Positions 1 through 11,678 of a stretch of 64,000 nt of DNA are shown piece by piece. Source of the DNA: Patella vulgata (lineage: Eukaryota; Mollusca; Gastropoda; Patellidae); assembly GCF_932274485.2 (NCBI RefSeq), contig NC_065884.2:34305540-34369539 (forward strand). Reading direction: 5' to 3'. How positions within the stretch are numbered: the stretch's first letter is position 1; each line of letters begins with the position of its first letter. The notes under the pieces were generated by a model. The model was not told the DNA's origin. It made no database searches and saw only the letters and a list, made by a program, of their open reading frames with translations. A program made the translations under genes and the position numbers.

Positions 1-2043
1 TTCGCGTACAACTTTTAAAAACCGAATGTCAGTATGGTATTTCTCACATAATTGGTTATCGCAAAAACAGAGTAAACTGAAAGCGAGTAATCTCGACTCA
101 AACCTATAGTCTATAGCCTACTTACTACACTCGTCACTAGGCTTCCTATATTATTGTTTGTGGACGGTTTACTACTCAGTGATAAGTCTGCGCCGCAAAA
201 AGAGGTCTCGCCTTTTATTATTAGTATAATGACTTCCTCATGTGCGGCAGGTTAGTTTGCTTCTAAAAACACTGTTTTCCGTTCCAAAAAATACAAAAGT
301 AATTTTCTACCAGATGACCATGGTTCTTTTCACCGAGACTAGATAATTTCTCTCGGTGTAAGGATATAGCTATGGATAAGTTCATACAAGGTCAATAAAT
401 CCGCGGTCACTTCGGGTCACACTGTTGAGAAAATAAACCGATGGGTTTGTTTAGTAGCAAATCGAGCGTGAATCAACTGAGTTTGTACTGAAAATTTTTT
501 GAGTGATATGTATGAACTGTCTTCACACATTCGGTTTATAATTAGCGATACACAGGTACAGTGGCAAGTGTTGTACTTCACAGACTGTTTACCTCCGAAC
601 TACCTCCGCACGAAATCCCCGATTTGGGTACTTGTTAAAAGAAAAAGAAATAGTACCTGTGCGCATGCCAGTAAAAAAACCCATAAAAGTTCGCGCATAA
701 AAATGCCCGAACGTACCAGGCGCCAGGTCATCCAGTAGACGTGGTACAAGGGTTAATCAGCGAACTGGATGTATGAGATGTGTTGTTGACGTTTGGGAAA
801 GTAGGACGAGGGGAAATGTGTAGGGAGTGCTGTAAAGGGATAGTTAGATGTATTATGAATGGTTAGAGTGGCTGTGGTGTTACGGTGAAATACTATGCCG
901 CCACCGTAACACCACAGCTTTATGATTTGTTAGACAGGAGTGATGTAATGGGTGTCAACAACTGGGTATGCTGGTACCGTCGCAACGTAGCCGTGAAATA
1001 TATATTGTGGTTGGGGGGGGGGGGAGGGCGGAAACGGAAAAATATACAATGTTGACAGTATGTGCCAGGCATGAGGCTGCGCAGACCGAGCGGCAGCTCG
1101 ATAGGGAGTGTCACCCTCATAAAAAAATTTTTTTTTAAATTTCAGTTTTCTGTAAGCAGTGAAAACACTATTTTGGCATTGTTTGCGGGGTTAAACCTAA
1201 AAATCACATTAATACACCTATTGCACGATATTGTGAAACTAGCTGACGAAGACAGCTCGGGCGGCGATTGTTCGACTCGGGGCTGCTCTGTCAGTATCTA
1301 ACAAACGCATTTAGTTCGCGTACAACTTTTAAAAACCGAATGTCAGTATGGTATTTCTCACATAATTGGTTATCGCAAAAACAGAGTAAACTGAAAGCCA
1401 GTAATCTCGACTCAAACCTATAGTCTATAGCCCACTTACTACACTGTCACTAGGCTTCCTATATTATTGTTTGTGGACGGTTTACTACTCAGCCTGCGCC
1501 GCAAAAAGAGGTCTCGCCTTTTATTATTAGTATAATGACTTCCTCATGTGCGGCAGGTTAGTTTGCTTCTAAAAACACTGTTTTCCGTTCCAAAAAATAC
1601 AAAAGTAATTTTCTACCAGATGACCATGGTTCTTTTCACCGAGACTACATAATTTCTCTCGGTGTAAGGATATAGCTATGGATAAGTTCATACAAGGTCA
1701 ATAAATCCGCGGTCACTTCGGGTCACACTGTTGAGAAAATAAACCGATGGGTTTGTTTAGTAGCAAATCGAGCGTGAATCAACTGAGTTTGTACTGAAAA
1801 ATTTTTGAGTGATATGTATGAACTGTCTTCACACATTCGGTTTATAATTAGCGATACACAGGTACAGTGGCAAATGTTGTACTTCACAGACTGTTTACCT
1901 CCGAACTACCTCCGCACGAAATCCCCGATTTGGGTACTTGTTAAAAGAAAAAGAAATAGTACCTGTGCGCGTGCCAGTAAAAAAAAAACTAAGAGTTCGC
2001 GCATAAAAATGCCCGAACGTACCAGGCGCCAGGTCATCCAGTT
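1..2043. repeat. Tandem repeat, 1.3-kb unit (one full, one partial copy)
   Basis: The sequence from position 1 restarts at 1315 and runs in parallel until about 2043, where the second copy breaks off into unrelated sequence. The copies differ by a few substitutions and small indels, including about 8 bp lost from the second copy near 1490. Position 1 of the window already lies inside the unit, so the array may continue to the left. I recognise no RNA gene or protein in the unit. The two similar short reading frames near 499-738 and 1805-2056 are simply the repeat read twice. Confidence 0.9.
871..918. repeat. Perfect 17-bp inverted repeat (hairpin)
   Basis: Positions 871-887 and 902-918 are exact reverse complements separated by 14 bases. 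The hairpin lies in the full 1.3-kb unit, in the part that the truncated second copy lacks. Its role is unknown; it could be a structured transcript end or the relic of a small foldback. Confidence 0.8.
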
Positions 2044-2893
2044 CTGCATTTGTTGATATAATCTATTCAAGTGACGATTAGACAATTTGTCTGCGAATTT
2101 AAAGGCTTGAATTTTCGAATCTAAACTTAATAACACGCCTACTTACTTTTTTTCTAGTAATTTGATTAGTAGATGCGTAATCATTTTTTCCAAACATCAT
2201 GAAAAACCAGAGACTTAACCATTGATTGGTTAAAAATCAATCTTGACTGGCTAAATTCTTCAAGTGTCATATTCAGTCAATATTCTTATGTAACAGTTTT
2301 AAGCTGTTATCTATCAACGTTGATAAAACTTGGTTTTTGGAAGCAATAAACAACCGATTTCTCAGAAATGATATCAAAGACTTTAAATAAAAAGAGCTTT
2401 TTATTTTGTAAATCGAAATGTTGTCATTTGATACCCCCAATGGCAGGCAGGTTTATAGTTGTTAACACTCATGATCTAATTGAACAATTTATATCACAGT
2501 AAACTACTCAAGTGGGACATGTTGTTTAGATTAGCATACCAAGCAATTAAATGTCAGTGAACCCAACACAACACAAACATCCAAAATTTAGCCCTTTTTC
2601 TGGACCTAGTCTACAGACTGCATAGACAAGTTGTTTTGACGATGTGATCTAAACAAACACGTGATTGTTTTACGCTCAGAGTATCATAGCAAGACGCACG
2701 TGTAAATACTACTCAGGTCGTCTCTCCACTGCAAAATCATTCTACCATATGAAATGTAACGTGAGGCTCAGAAAGGGATAAATAATGAAAGAGCAGAAAG
2801 TATTTGTCACCTTTCGGTTGAAACGACTCGATAATAAATACTATTTTTCACATTTTGCCTCACAATGCTCGATAGAAATGTGATGTAAGTAAC
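2044..2893. other. AT-rich stretch, no gene seen
   Basis: No reading frame of note, no recognisable element end and no repeat shared with the rest of the window was seen here. Confidence 0.5.
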
Positions 2894-3112
2894 TTATTAG
2901 CACCTTTCCTCGGTGTATCGGTGAATATCAGGACAGTTTTGGTCGTATCGGTGAATATCAGGACAGTTTTGGTCGGTGAATATCAGGACAGTTTTGGTCG
3001 TATCGGTGAATATCAGGACAGTTTTGGTCGGGAGACGCCGCCGAGGCCGAGGCGGCTCCGGACCAAAACTGTCCTGATATTCACCGATACACCGAGGAAA
3101 GTGTGCTAATAA
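2894..3112. repeat. Foldback built from a 30-bp direct repeat
   Basis: Four direct copies of a 30-bp unit (one shortened to 25) run 2915-3029. A GC-rich spacer and one inverted copy (3061-3090) follow. The outer flanks are also inverted: 2894-2914 mirrors 3091-3112 apart from a 2-base difference. The whole can fold into a long hairpin, typical of a small foldback or MITE-like element. It has no coding capacity. Confidence 0.85.
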
Positions 3113-3154
3113 CTACTACATACATCCTAAATAATTCAAAAATTATAAATAGCC

Positions 3155-5183
3155 CAACACTATATATATACCGGAATCCACCGGAAAACAACATTTTATA
3201 CTGAATACCGGAAAACACCGGAAAAACACTAAATACCGGAAAACATCCTAAATACCGGAAAACACCCTAAATAGGTAACCCGGAGCCTGGTCCTCTGTGT
3301 GCGGTTTTGGACCAAGTGAGCGCCGATGAAGGAAAGTCAAGGTCATTACGATGTTCGTTTTACAAATAGCCCCCCCCCCCCTCCCAAAAAAATAAAATAA
3401 AAAAATTTCCGATTTATTTTCTCCAAAATTTTATTGATGCCTATTATGTTTTGAATGTTTTAAAATACGCAATCAGTCTACCTCCATCATTGACCATATT
3501 TTATTTTGTATTTTAATTTTAGTTTTCACGAAATTTCAGTAAATTTCAGTAGATTTCAGTATTTCAGTAGATTAAACACTGCCCTCGGAGGGCCCAATTA
3601 TATGCCGGTTGCGCCGGTCTCCTGATCCTTACCAGTAACGCGGGCATCAGGGTGGTACGAATTAGTGGAAGGCACGACTAGGCCAACCACTCCCTAGGTA
3701 ACAAAAAATCGCATCATAAAACAGCAAGTATCATCAAAAGCGAGTTAATAAATCTCTAAATAGTTCGAGTTGAAGTTCCAGGTTTAACCGCTATGTGTCC
3801 TAATCACCAAACGAAATGGATGTCACGCAATTCTCGGACAGACTGTAATCTGAAAAGTGTCTATCCTTTCCAAGAGCTATCCATCTTGTTGGAAGGGCTA
3901 ACAATCTACTTGTTTCTAAGCTTACCTTCATTCCAGGGTCAAATATAATCACTTGAACCATAATAATATTCAACATATTCCATCAGATTCCGACGGCCGT
4001 ACAGAGGATTGTTTTCTGGATTACTTTTCGAGCTTTTTTCCCCAACTTGTTGACCAGTTTTCCTTGAGAAAACCCCAACTTTCGCCCAATTGTCCATGAG
4101 AAAACTACATATTCTATCTTACTGCATTGACGAGAAGTGGTAAGTAAGCTGGACGTCTGTGAAAAGGGTTGATCGATATATTTTCAAGGAAGCAATTGGG
4201 TTTTTTTTGTTTGTGAAATAGAGGACTCTAGCCGATGAGGCTACTTTAGGCAATCAATTTGTTTTATGTACTACTATCATAATAAAACATTACTATGTTA
4301 ACCACTACCTCGTGGCTGAAGACTTACACCGAATGCGTATTCGGAAAAAAATGTCCCCGAGAAAATGTTTTTTCCGACAATCGATATTCGAGATGTCTTC
4401 TGTTGCACAAATTATGCTGTACTGTGTAAGAACTTGCATCCTTTGATCTGAAGATTGTAGATGGAAAAGTAACATTTGCACTATTTCAAAGTAACATTTG
4501 CACTATTTCAAAGAAAACCTGCATTTTCGTACATCATCCCGTAATTTGTGATGAATGACAATGACTGTGGAAATAATATGGGTTGAGAAACGGAAGATCT
4601 ATGTTCGTCACGTGACTGAAAATTCCACCCCCGTCCCACCCTGACGATGATCCCTCCCGGAGCGGCGCGGCGCGCTCTCTAAAAAAATCTCGGGCACAGT
4701 TTACTCTTCTAAGTTTTCCGGTAGCTATTTAGTAACCCGGAGTTTGGTCCTCGTGTGTGGTTTTGGACCAGGTGAGCGCTGATGAAATAAGTTCATTAAC
4801 ATACAAGCGAGCGATCGCCTACGGTCAAAGAAAAATTTCTTTTCAATTTTTTTTTAACAATTTCTTCTCCCAAATTTCTCTCAAAAAAAAATTCATTTTT
4901 CCAGTATTTTTCTCTGTAAAATTATTTTCTACGGAATGTTTTTTTGTAAAACCAATTTTTAAAATTTTTTTGGGGGGGGTGGGGGGGCTATTTGTAAAAC
5001 GAACATCGTAATGACCTTGACCTTCTTTCATCGGCGCTCACTTGGTCCAAAACCGCACACCGAGGACCAGGCTCCAGGTTACCTATTTAGGGTGTTTTCC
5101 GGTATTTAGTGTGTTATCCGGTATTTAGTATAAAATGATGTTTTCCGGTTGTTTTCCGGTGTTTTCCGGTATATAGTATTGCC
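3155..5183. mobile_element. Inverted-repeat DNA element with CCGGAAAACA-type arms
   Basis: The left arm (about 3155-3375) and right arm (about 4975-5183) are reverse complements. Each has an outer zone of short CCGGAAAACA-like subrepeats, then a GTAACCCGGAGCCTGGTCC block, then a poly-C/poly-G tract. The outer end reads CAATACTATATACCGG or its complement. A further left-arm-like stretch at 4717-4790 shows a smaller copy nested in or fused to it. No transposase was seen, so it is probably non-autonomous. Its right end abuts a Penelope-like coding fragment. Related copies lie at 34186-34337 and 34377-35322. The superfamily is unknown. Confidence 0.75.
3376..4716. other. Interior of the CCGG element, no gene recognised
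   Basis: No convincing coding sequence was seen. It holds a 22-bp direct repeat occurring twice near 4480-4522. The same stretch recurs at 9871-11211 in the second copy of the duplication. Confidence 0.45.
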
Positions 5184-5654
5184 GGTCCAAAACAACCTCA
5201 AAATCTTAGAAGAATATTAACATCATCAAAGTTTGATTCTGATATTTCGGTACCCCGCGTATCCAAGTGTGGGGACCTACGATGTATGACATGTTCCATT
5301 ATATTAGAAGGAACATTTGTCCAAATTACTAAAGATGTTAAATTCTATGTTAAACAAAATATGAATTGCAAATCGAAGTATGTAATTTACGTATTAATAT
5401 GTAATGGTTGTAATGGCAAGTACATCGGAAAAACTACTGATCAGTTGAATTTACGAATTAACCAACATCGTTCTAATATAAAACTCGCAAGAAATAGAGT
5501 TTTGCCGTTGAGCGAACATTTGGATATTTGTGGTAAAGGTCAATTCAAGATTTTTCCTTTGTACAAACTCAATATTAGCGATAATGATCTCTTGGAGACA
5601 AAAGAAAGCAACTTTATTGCTAAATATAACCCAATTTTGAATGCTAAGGGGTGA
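5184..5654 (+). pseudogene. Penelope-like element fragment, GIY-YIG endonuclease end
   Basis: The open frame runs from about 5184 to the stop at 5652-5654; an internal ATG lies at 5286. Upstream of that ATG the frame encodes a PQNLRRILTSSKF-like stretch and a KCGDLRCMTC cysteine motif, both typical of the Penelope-like linker after the reverse transcriptase. A GIY-YIG nuclease follows. Counting from the ATG, VIYV is at 33-36, KYIG at 45-48, the likely catalytic Arg in LRINQHR at 57-62, and the likely metal-binding Glu in LLETKES at 104-107. The nuclease frame is intact, but the RT part is missing where the CCGG element ends. It is the C-terminal part of a 5'-truncated copy. Confidence 0.85.
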
Positions 5655-5975
5655 TTATTTTAATTATGTTTGATATTTAATTAATGTTATTTCGTTTTAA
5701 TTATTATATTTCACATAGTCATTGTCCTCTTTTATGACGTAACGTTATTGTAACAGCATAGAAACGCATTAAAATGGCCTGACGATTTGTTTGATAACGA
5801 TGAAAGTACTAGCCAAAATTTTAATTTTTAGTGTTTTTTCTCTAATACTTGAATTTTACTTATATATATATACATATACATATCACTTTCTTCTGTATGG
5901 TATTGAATGATCTACAATACAATAATGACAACCAAGCATCTTTGTAGTGTTTTCCTTACCGAACATAATGATTAA

Positions 5976-6622
5976 CCCTTATGGGTTCACGTTGTGAGAA
6001 TCACATAGCAGGTATCAAGGGGTCCATATGGACCCCAGTTATAATTCAAAGTTTTTACGTACAGATATATTTGAATTAAAAGGCAGTGGTTTAGTTTTTA
6101 TTTGCATTCATATTTGACAACTGAAAAACAACTAAATTATTATACCAAAACATTTTAGTGACATTTGGAAAAGATTTAATAATTCTCACAAAATTGCTAC
6201 TTTGTGTACTATGTGATAAAGAGGTTAAATGGCAATTCACGCTTGATACACAAACCTCTGAATATTTGGAATTCATGATTTAATTTTTGGTACCGGTATT
6301 TGTAACATGCAGATGTTAAAAGAGAGAATACTCTGGCATACCCAATATGGTATCAGGCAGAAAACACATTAGCAAAATCCCTACTGTGAGTTGTAAGTTA
6401 GGGGTCCGATTGGACCCCTTGTTCCCTTCAAGCGTTGGGCCTGGTTTGCATGTAACATAACTCTGCATGTGGGAAGCAGATGGAAACCGAACTCTTCGCT
6501 ACGTGTAAAAATGTATAGAGACAAAGTCACTAAATTTCAGAAGGTAGTGCCCATTAGTTATTGCATAACACAATAAAACATGTACATGTGTTCCACGGAG
6601 ACCCCACGAGCACCGACAAGGG
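5976..6622. mobile_element. piggyBac-like MITE with TTAA target duplication
   Basis: TTAA flanks both sides (5972-5975 and 6623-6626). The ends start CCCTTATGGG and, in reverse, CCCTTGTCGG, as in piggyBac-family elements. Inside lie two GGGGTCC/GGACCCC palindromes (6019-6036 and about 6401-6418), a motif often seen next to piggyBac ends. It is 647 bp long with no transposase. A copy at 12471-13117 comes from the segmental duplication. Confidence 0.7.
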
Positions 6623-6867
6623 TTAAATGGAATATATTAAATTTGTAAAGATGTCCATACGTATTCTTTATCTGGGGTATTGATAAATGGAACATTTAAT
6701 CCCATATTTTGGAGTTTTTAATTTATTTCTACTTTTTTTTATTATGCCTGTGCCGGTCATTTGTATTTTTTATTTTGTTAGAAGGAAGGTTGCTAGTTGT
6801 GGATAATATACAACTTTGGTCCTAGTCGAACTATAGCCGCTCAAACTTTTGTTTTCATTATCTTGGT

Positions 6868-7054
6868 ACTGTCTAGTCGTTCGGATGCGACGAAAAACGG
6901 AGGTCCCGTGTACACATTGGCGTGCACGTAAAAGATCCCATGACAGTTGGAATTCGATATAAGAGTAGGCCGTAGTGCCGCTGTCCGGGCAAAATTCCCC
7001 CCATAGCACAATTCGGAGCAGAACAATAGGACGTTAAACCCTATTCCATTCCAT
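6868..7054 (+). mobile_element. SINE family 1, 3' fragment
   Basis: It matches the body and tail of the SINE found whole at 40300-40672 (AGTCGTTCGGATG... to ...GGACGTTAAACCC) and ends in a CCATT-rich tail. The tRNA-related head is missing. Confidence 0.8.
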
Positions 7055-7149
7055 TTTCATATTTGGGCACTAACCCAACTAACAGAAAAAAAATTGGTCT
7101 AAATCCCCGATCCAAGACTTATTACCCTCTGCATGGTGCTCTCGTGGAC

Positions 7150-7416
7150 ACAAAAATTGGGCTGAGACATGGCTATTTACGTTTAACCTCCAAAAAACAG
7201 ACAATGACTATTACTACTAAACCCCACATAGTTAAGCCACCATTATTTATGAACCAGGTACAAATCAAAGAAGTAAGCGAACACAAACGCCTATGTCTAA
7301 TCTTTCAACATAACTGTAAATGGAAGAATCCTATAGATAGCATTGTAAGCAAAGTATCAAAACTAGTAAATTGCATTCGCTCTCTATTATCTGGGGTGCG
7401 TGCAGCGATTACTTAG
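7150..7416 (+). pseudogene. Non-LTR retrotransposon RT fragment
   Basis: The translation from about 7150 to the stop at 7416 resembles the end of a LINE reverse transcriptase. A basic run is followed by PPLFMNQVQIKEVSEHKRL, then a CKW motif and DSIVSKVSKLVNCIRSLLS. This pattern (P-P-L-x-M ... I-x-E-V-x-x-H-K-x-L ... C-K-W) is common after the YADD palm in animal LINEs. No palm domain remains. The part of the frame before 7150 is not convincingly related. Confidence 0.65.
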
Positions 7417-8481
7417 CTAACAAACTATAATCCCTACAAATAGATGCACTGCGCATTAGGGTGATTCTACCAATTCGGTGAACTTTTAGGAATGAGAAGT
7501 TGAAAATAAAATATGACTTTTTAGCTCGTTGATTGCCTTATTGTGTTTTGTATATAATATATCATGGGTGAATTGTGCTAGTTGGCCTTGACGTCCAAAC
7601 AGTATTAATTAAAATATTTGTATTTGACCCCCGACTTACTCGTCATATATATTTACACCGCGAGATCGAAATATATATATCGATGTAACTAAAATAATGT
7701 GTATTACTGAAATTAAGTTGTTGGAATATTTTAATACATTACCTGAAATATATATTTGAGGGACACCTTCACATTATGCACGTGGGTGGGTGGAGCAGGC
7801 AAATATCTTACTTTTTGAAAGACACTTGATAATCGGAACCTTTACCATTAACTGATGGAATTAATATGTGAGCTATACTGATTAATTTACTTCCATCGCG
7901 AGGACAGGAGTGACAGCAAATTAATGAAAACTTTGTATCATGTTCCGTTGAAAATAAACAAACACAAGCCAATTGTGCACGTTGACACAACGGTAGCGGT
8001 AATGACACCATTTGGCGGAGTTGACATTGGAAATAGGAATCGCATTTTAGAGACGATGCCCGAACTAACTTTATTGTTGGCATTTGAGATCAACTGGGGA
8101 TACAAATCGGGGGAACATAGAATATTAATCTGCGAACCAGAGAAACTTTCCCCATCTTAAGATCGTGGAGTTGACACACTGTCGAAGATTGTTAAGACGA
8201 TTTACTGTCGTACTGTCGATATGGGGTTGTTACTAGAAATAATCGCTCCATATTGGGTCCACTGTTCTATGTAAATCTTCGGTAAGGAAAGGGTTTATCT
8301 CATCAATTTCATAATTATTTTCTATAATGAAACAATGCAAAACAACACAACAATAACAAAATAACAAACATTTAAACCCGATCCCCACTTGTTACGGGTG
8401 GCGCCTGAGAGGAAAGTTCAATTCAATATAGGAGCACGTATGGGCGTAAGTGTCGCCAACAAGAAAACGTTTTGGATTTTA
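7417..8481. other. AT-rich stretch, no confident gene
   Basis: Overlapping open frames on both strands at 7808-8160 show no recognisable motif. Short AT palindromes lie near 7640-7690. Confidence 0.35.
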
Positions 8482-8737
8482 TTAAAATCGGTTAAACTCA
8501 TCATATCTTTCGGAAAGTTTCTTAAATATATCATCTCTTATTTTGTAATGTCTGCCGGTAACCCGTTCTAAAGAAGGGATGAGGGCAGTTACTTTGTCTT
8601 GTCGGTTCCAGACACGATCCTCCATGAACGGCCAAAAGAATTTATTAAATTCGGTCTTGTACATCGCCCGAACTTCCACTTCATCAACATCTTCTATTAA
8701 TCCAGGATAAACTGCACCATCATCCTTCTACTAGATA
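8482..8737 (-). pseudogene. C-terminal fragment of an unidentified, probably transposon-associated protein
   Basis: On the minus strand the frame from about 8737 down to the stop at 8482 reads like a real protein end: DDGAVYPGLIEDVDEVEV, then FFWPFMEDRVWN, then VTGRHYKI. The pattern Y-P-G ... E-V ... K-F-x-W-P ... D-x-x-W resembles SH3-like tails seen in transposon-borne hypothetical proteins; that link is from memory. In-frame stops lie just upstream, although a TAG at the boundary could be a splice acceptor. A second copy lies at 14977-15232. Confidence 0.4.
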
Positions 8738-9724
8738 TTGCCGAATTAATAAAGTATTGAAAAATAGTCTAGAGAGATTAATTGTATTTACCAAGAACAG
8801 CTTTTTTGGCATTTACAGTAAATTAAGCTTTTCAAAATTTTAACGGTAAGCTCAGTTTTCGTGATTAGATACTTATTAGACAGATAAACAGATAGATAGA
8901 TAGATAGATGATTAGATAGATAGTAGATAGTAAAGTATAGCGATATTTTTTAATTTGAAATACTTATTGGTAATAAGTATTTGTAGTTTTGATAATGAAA
9001 CATTTTTTAAACTTGAATTATTTGATGAAAGTATATAATGTGTTTATATTTACTTGAACTGGAACCCGCGTTAATTTGATTTCCAGTGCCATGTAACACT
9101 TTTCAGTATGTAAATAAAGCGGTTTATGTTTCGTCATTTTTGTTGAAAATCGTTATTTTTGGAAAAAATGGAAATTATTTACTACTAAACGGGTCAAGTG
9201 CCACCCAATTTTTTTCTTGATCTTAATACTATAGAGTATTTGCCTTTTCAGTCAGCATTCCAAAAAAATACTTAAACCCGCAGTGGGTGAGATGGAATAA
9301 AATTACATACCTAAATTGAGCTTTTTTGGTACCTCACAGCACTAAGTCTCTATACCAAAGACCGCTCATTGAAAGTCCATCAAACTTTCAGAATGTATAC
9401 TTACTAACCATATCTGCTACCCTATAAAGTTTCATTAATCTACTCGCCGTAGTTTAGTTGTAAGCCATAATTTAAAAATGGTTCGATTGATCTAAAATTG
9501 TGGCAGTGGGGCTTGGAGGGGTTACCCATCATGCATAAAAAAAATGGTGAAAATCGGTCACCCACCATGTTCCGGCCCCTGCAGGGTTCTCTCGCAAACG
9601 CATTCTTAAACGTTTAAATAGGTCGTATAGTGCCCATTTTGAGAGTTTTATCAAAATTGGTTAGTAACCAGAGGTTCTGTGCAACTATTAAAACAATGTA
9701 ATTCTTCCCGCCTGAAATGTATTT
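8738..9724. other. Non-coding stretch with GATA microsatellite
   Basis: A GATA/GATT microsatellite runs about 8878-8936. No other gene or element border is recognised. The same stretch recurs at 15233-16219. Confidence 0.5.
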
Positions 9725-11678
9725 ATACGCCCACATTTTCATGTGGACGTATATTGTCGTCGCCCCTGTCCGTCCGTCCGTCCGTCCTCGGTGTGCGGTT
9801 TTGGACCAAGTGAGCGCCGATGAAGGAAAGTCAAGGTCATTACGATGTTCGTTTTACAAATAGCCCCCCCCCCCCCTCCCAAAAAAATAAAATAAAAAAA
9901 TTTCCGATTTATTTTCTCCAAAATTTTATTGATGCCTATTATGTTTTGAATGTTTTAAAATACGCAATCAGTCTACCTCCATCATTGACCATATTTTATT
10001 TTGTATTTTAATTTTAGTTTTCACGAAATTTCAGTAAATTTCAGTAGATTTCAGTATTTCAGTAGATTAAACACTGCCCTCGGAGGGCCCAATTATATGC
10101 CGGTTGCGCCGGTCTCCTGATCCTTACCAGTAACGCGGGCATCAGGGTGGTACGAATTAGTGGAAGGCACGACTAGGCCAACCACTCCCTAGGTAACAAA
10201 AAATCGCATCATAAAACAGCAAGTATCATCAAAAGCGAGTTAATAAATCTCTAAATAGTTCGAGTTGAAGTTCCAGGTTTAACCGCTATGTGTCCTAATC
10301 ACCAAACGAAATGGATGTCACGCAATTCTCGGACAGACTGTAATCTGAAAAGTGTCTATCCTTTCCAAGAGCTATCCATCTTGTTGGAAGGGCTAACAAT
10401 CTACTTGTTTCTAAGCTTACCTTCATTCCAGGGTCAAATATAATCACTTGAACCATAATAATATTCAACATATTCCATCAGATTCCGACGGCCGTACAGA
10501 GGATTGTTTTCTGGATTACTTTTCGAGCTTTTTTCCCCAACTTGTTGACCAGTTTTCCTTGAGAAAACCCCAACTTTCGCCCAATTGTCCATGAGAAAAC
10601 TACATATTCTATCTTACTGCATTGACGAGAAGTGGTAAGTAAGCTGGACGTCTGTGAAAAGGGTTGATCGATATATTTTCAAGGAAGCAATTGGGTTTTT
10701 TTTGTTTGTGAAATAGAGGACTCTAGCCGATGAGGCTACTTTAGGCAATCAATTTGTTTTATGTACTACTATCATAATAAAACATTACTATGTTAACCAC
10801 TACCTCGTGGCTGAAGACTTACACCGAATGCGTATTCGGAAAAAAATGTCCCCGAGAAAATGTTTTTTCCGACAATCGATATTCGAGATGTCTTCTGTTG
10901 CACAAATTATGCTGTACTGTGTAAGAACTTGCATCCTTTGATCTGAAGATTGTAGATGGAAAAGTAACATTTGCACTATTTCAAAGTAACATTTGCACTA
11001 TTTCAAAGAAAACCTGCATTTTCGTACATCATCCCGTAATTTGTGATGAATGACAATGACTGTGGAAATAATATGGGTTGAGAAACGGAAGATCTATGTT
11101 CGTCACGTGACTGAAAATTCCACCCCCGTCCCACCCTGACGATGATCCCTCCCGGAGCGGCGCGGCGCGCTCTCTAAAAAAATCTCGGGCACAGTTTACT
11201 CTTCTAAGTTTTCCGGTAGCTATTTAGTAACCCGGAGTTTGGTCCTCGTGTGTGGTTTTGGACCAGGTGAGCGCTGATGAAATAAGTTCATTAACATACA
11301 AGCGAGCGATCGCCTACGGTCAAAGAAAAATTTCTTTTCAATTTTTTTTTAACAATTTCTTCTCCCAAATTTCTCTCAAAAAAAAATTCATTTTTCCAGT
11401 ATTTTTCTCTGTAAAATTATTTTCTACGGAATGTTTTTTTGTAAAACCAATTTTTAAAATTTTTTTGGGGGGGGTGGGGGGGCTATTTGTAAAACGAACA
11501 TCGTAATGACCTTGACCTTCTTTCATCGGCGCTCACTTGGTCCAAAACCGCACACCGAGGACCAGGCTCCAGGTTACCTATTTAGGGTGTTTTCCGGTAT
11601 TTAGTGTGTTATCCGGTATTTAGTATAAAATGATGTTTTCCGGTTGTTTTCCGGTGTTTTCCGGTATATAGTATTGCC

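Larger units (their letters stand above)
3291..9784. repeat. 6.49-kb tandem segmental duplication, copy 1
   Basis: This segment is repeated directly at 9785-16282 with a constant offset of 6494-6495. The only differences noticed are one base near 3296 and one C in a homopolymer near 3370; all shared reading frames are identical. The left end lies inside an arm of the CCGG element and the right end in a CGTC microsatellite. The join shows microhomology (GTCC). Such identity means either a very recent duplication or an assembly artefact. Confidence 0.95.

Noticed and set aside
2915-3029. Evenly spaced 30-bp repeats resembling a CRISPR array
   Set aside because: The copies are contiguous without unique spacers, an inverted copy follows, and the window is clearly eukaryotic.
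4757-5031. Lys/Phe-rich frames on both strands
   Set aside because: They are translations of poly-T, poly-A and poly-G tracts in a transposon arm.
9757-9787. Coding for the Arg/Thr/Asp-rich peptides across the CGTC repeat
   Set aside because: Simple-repeat translation only.
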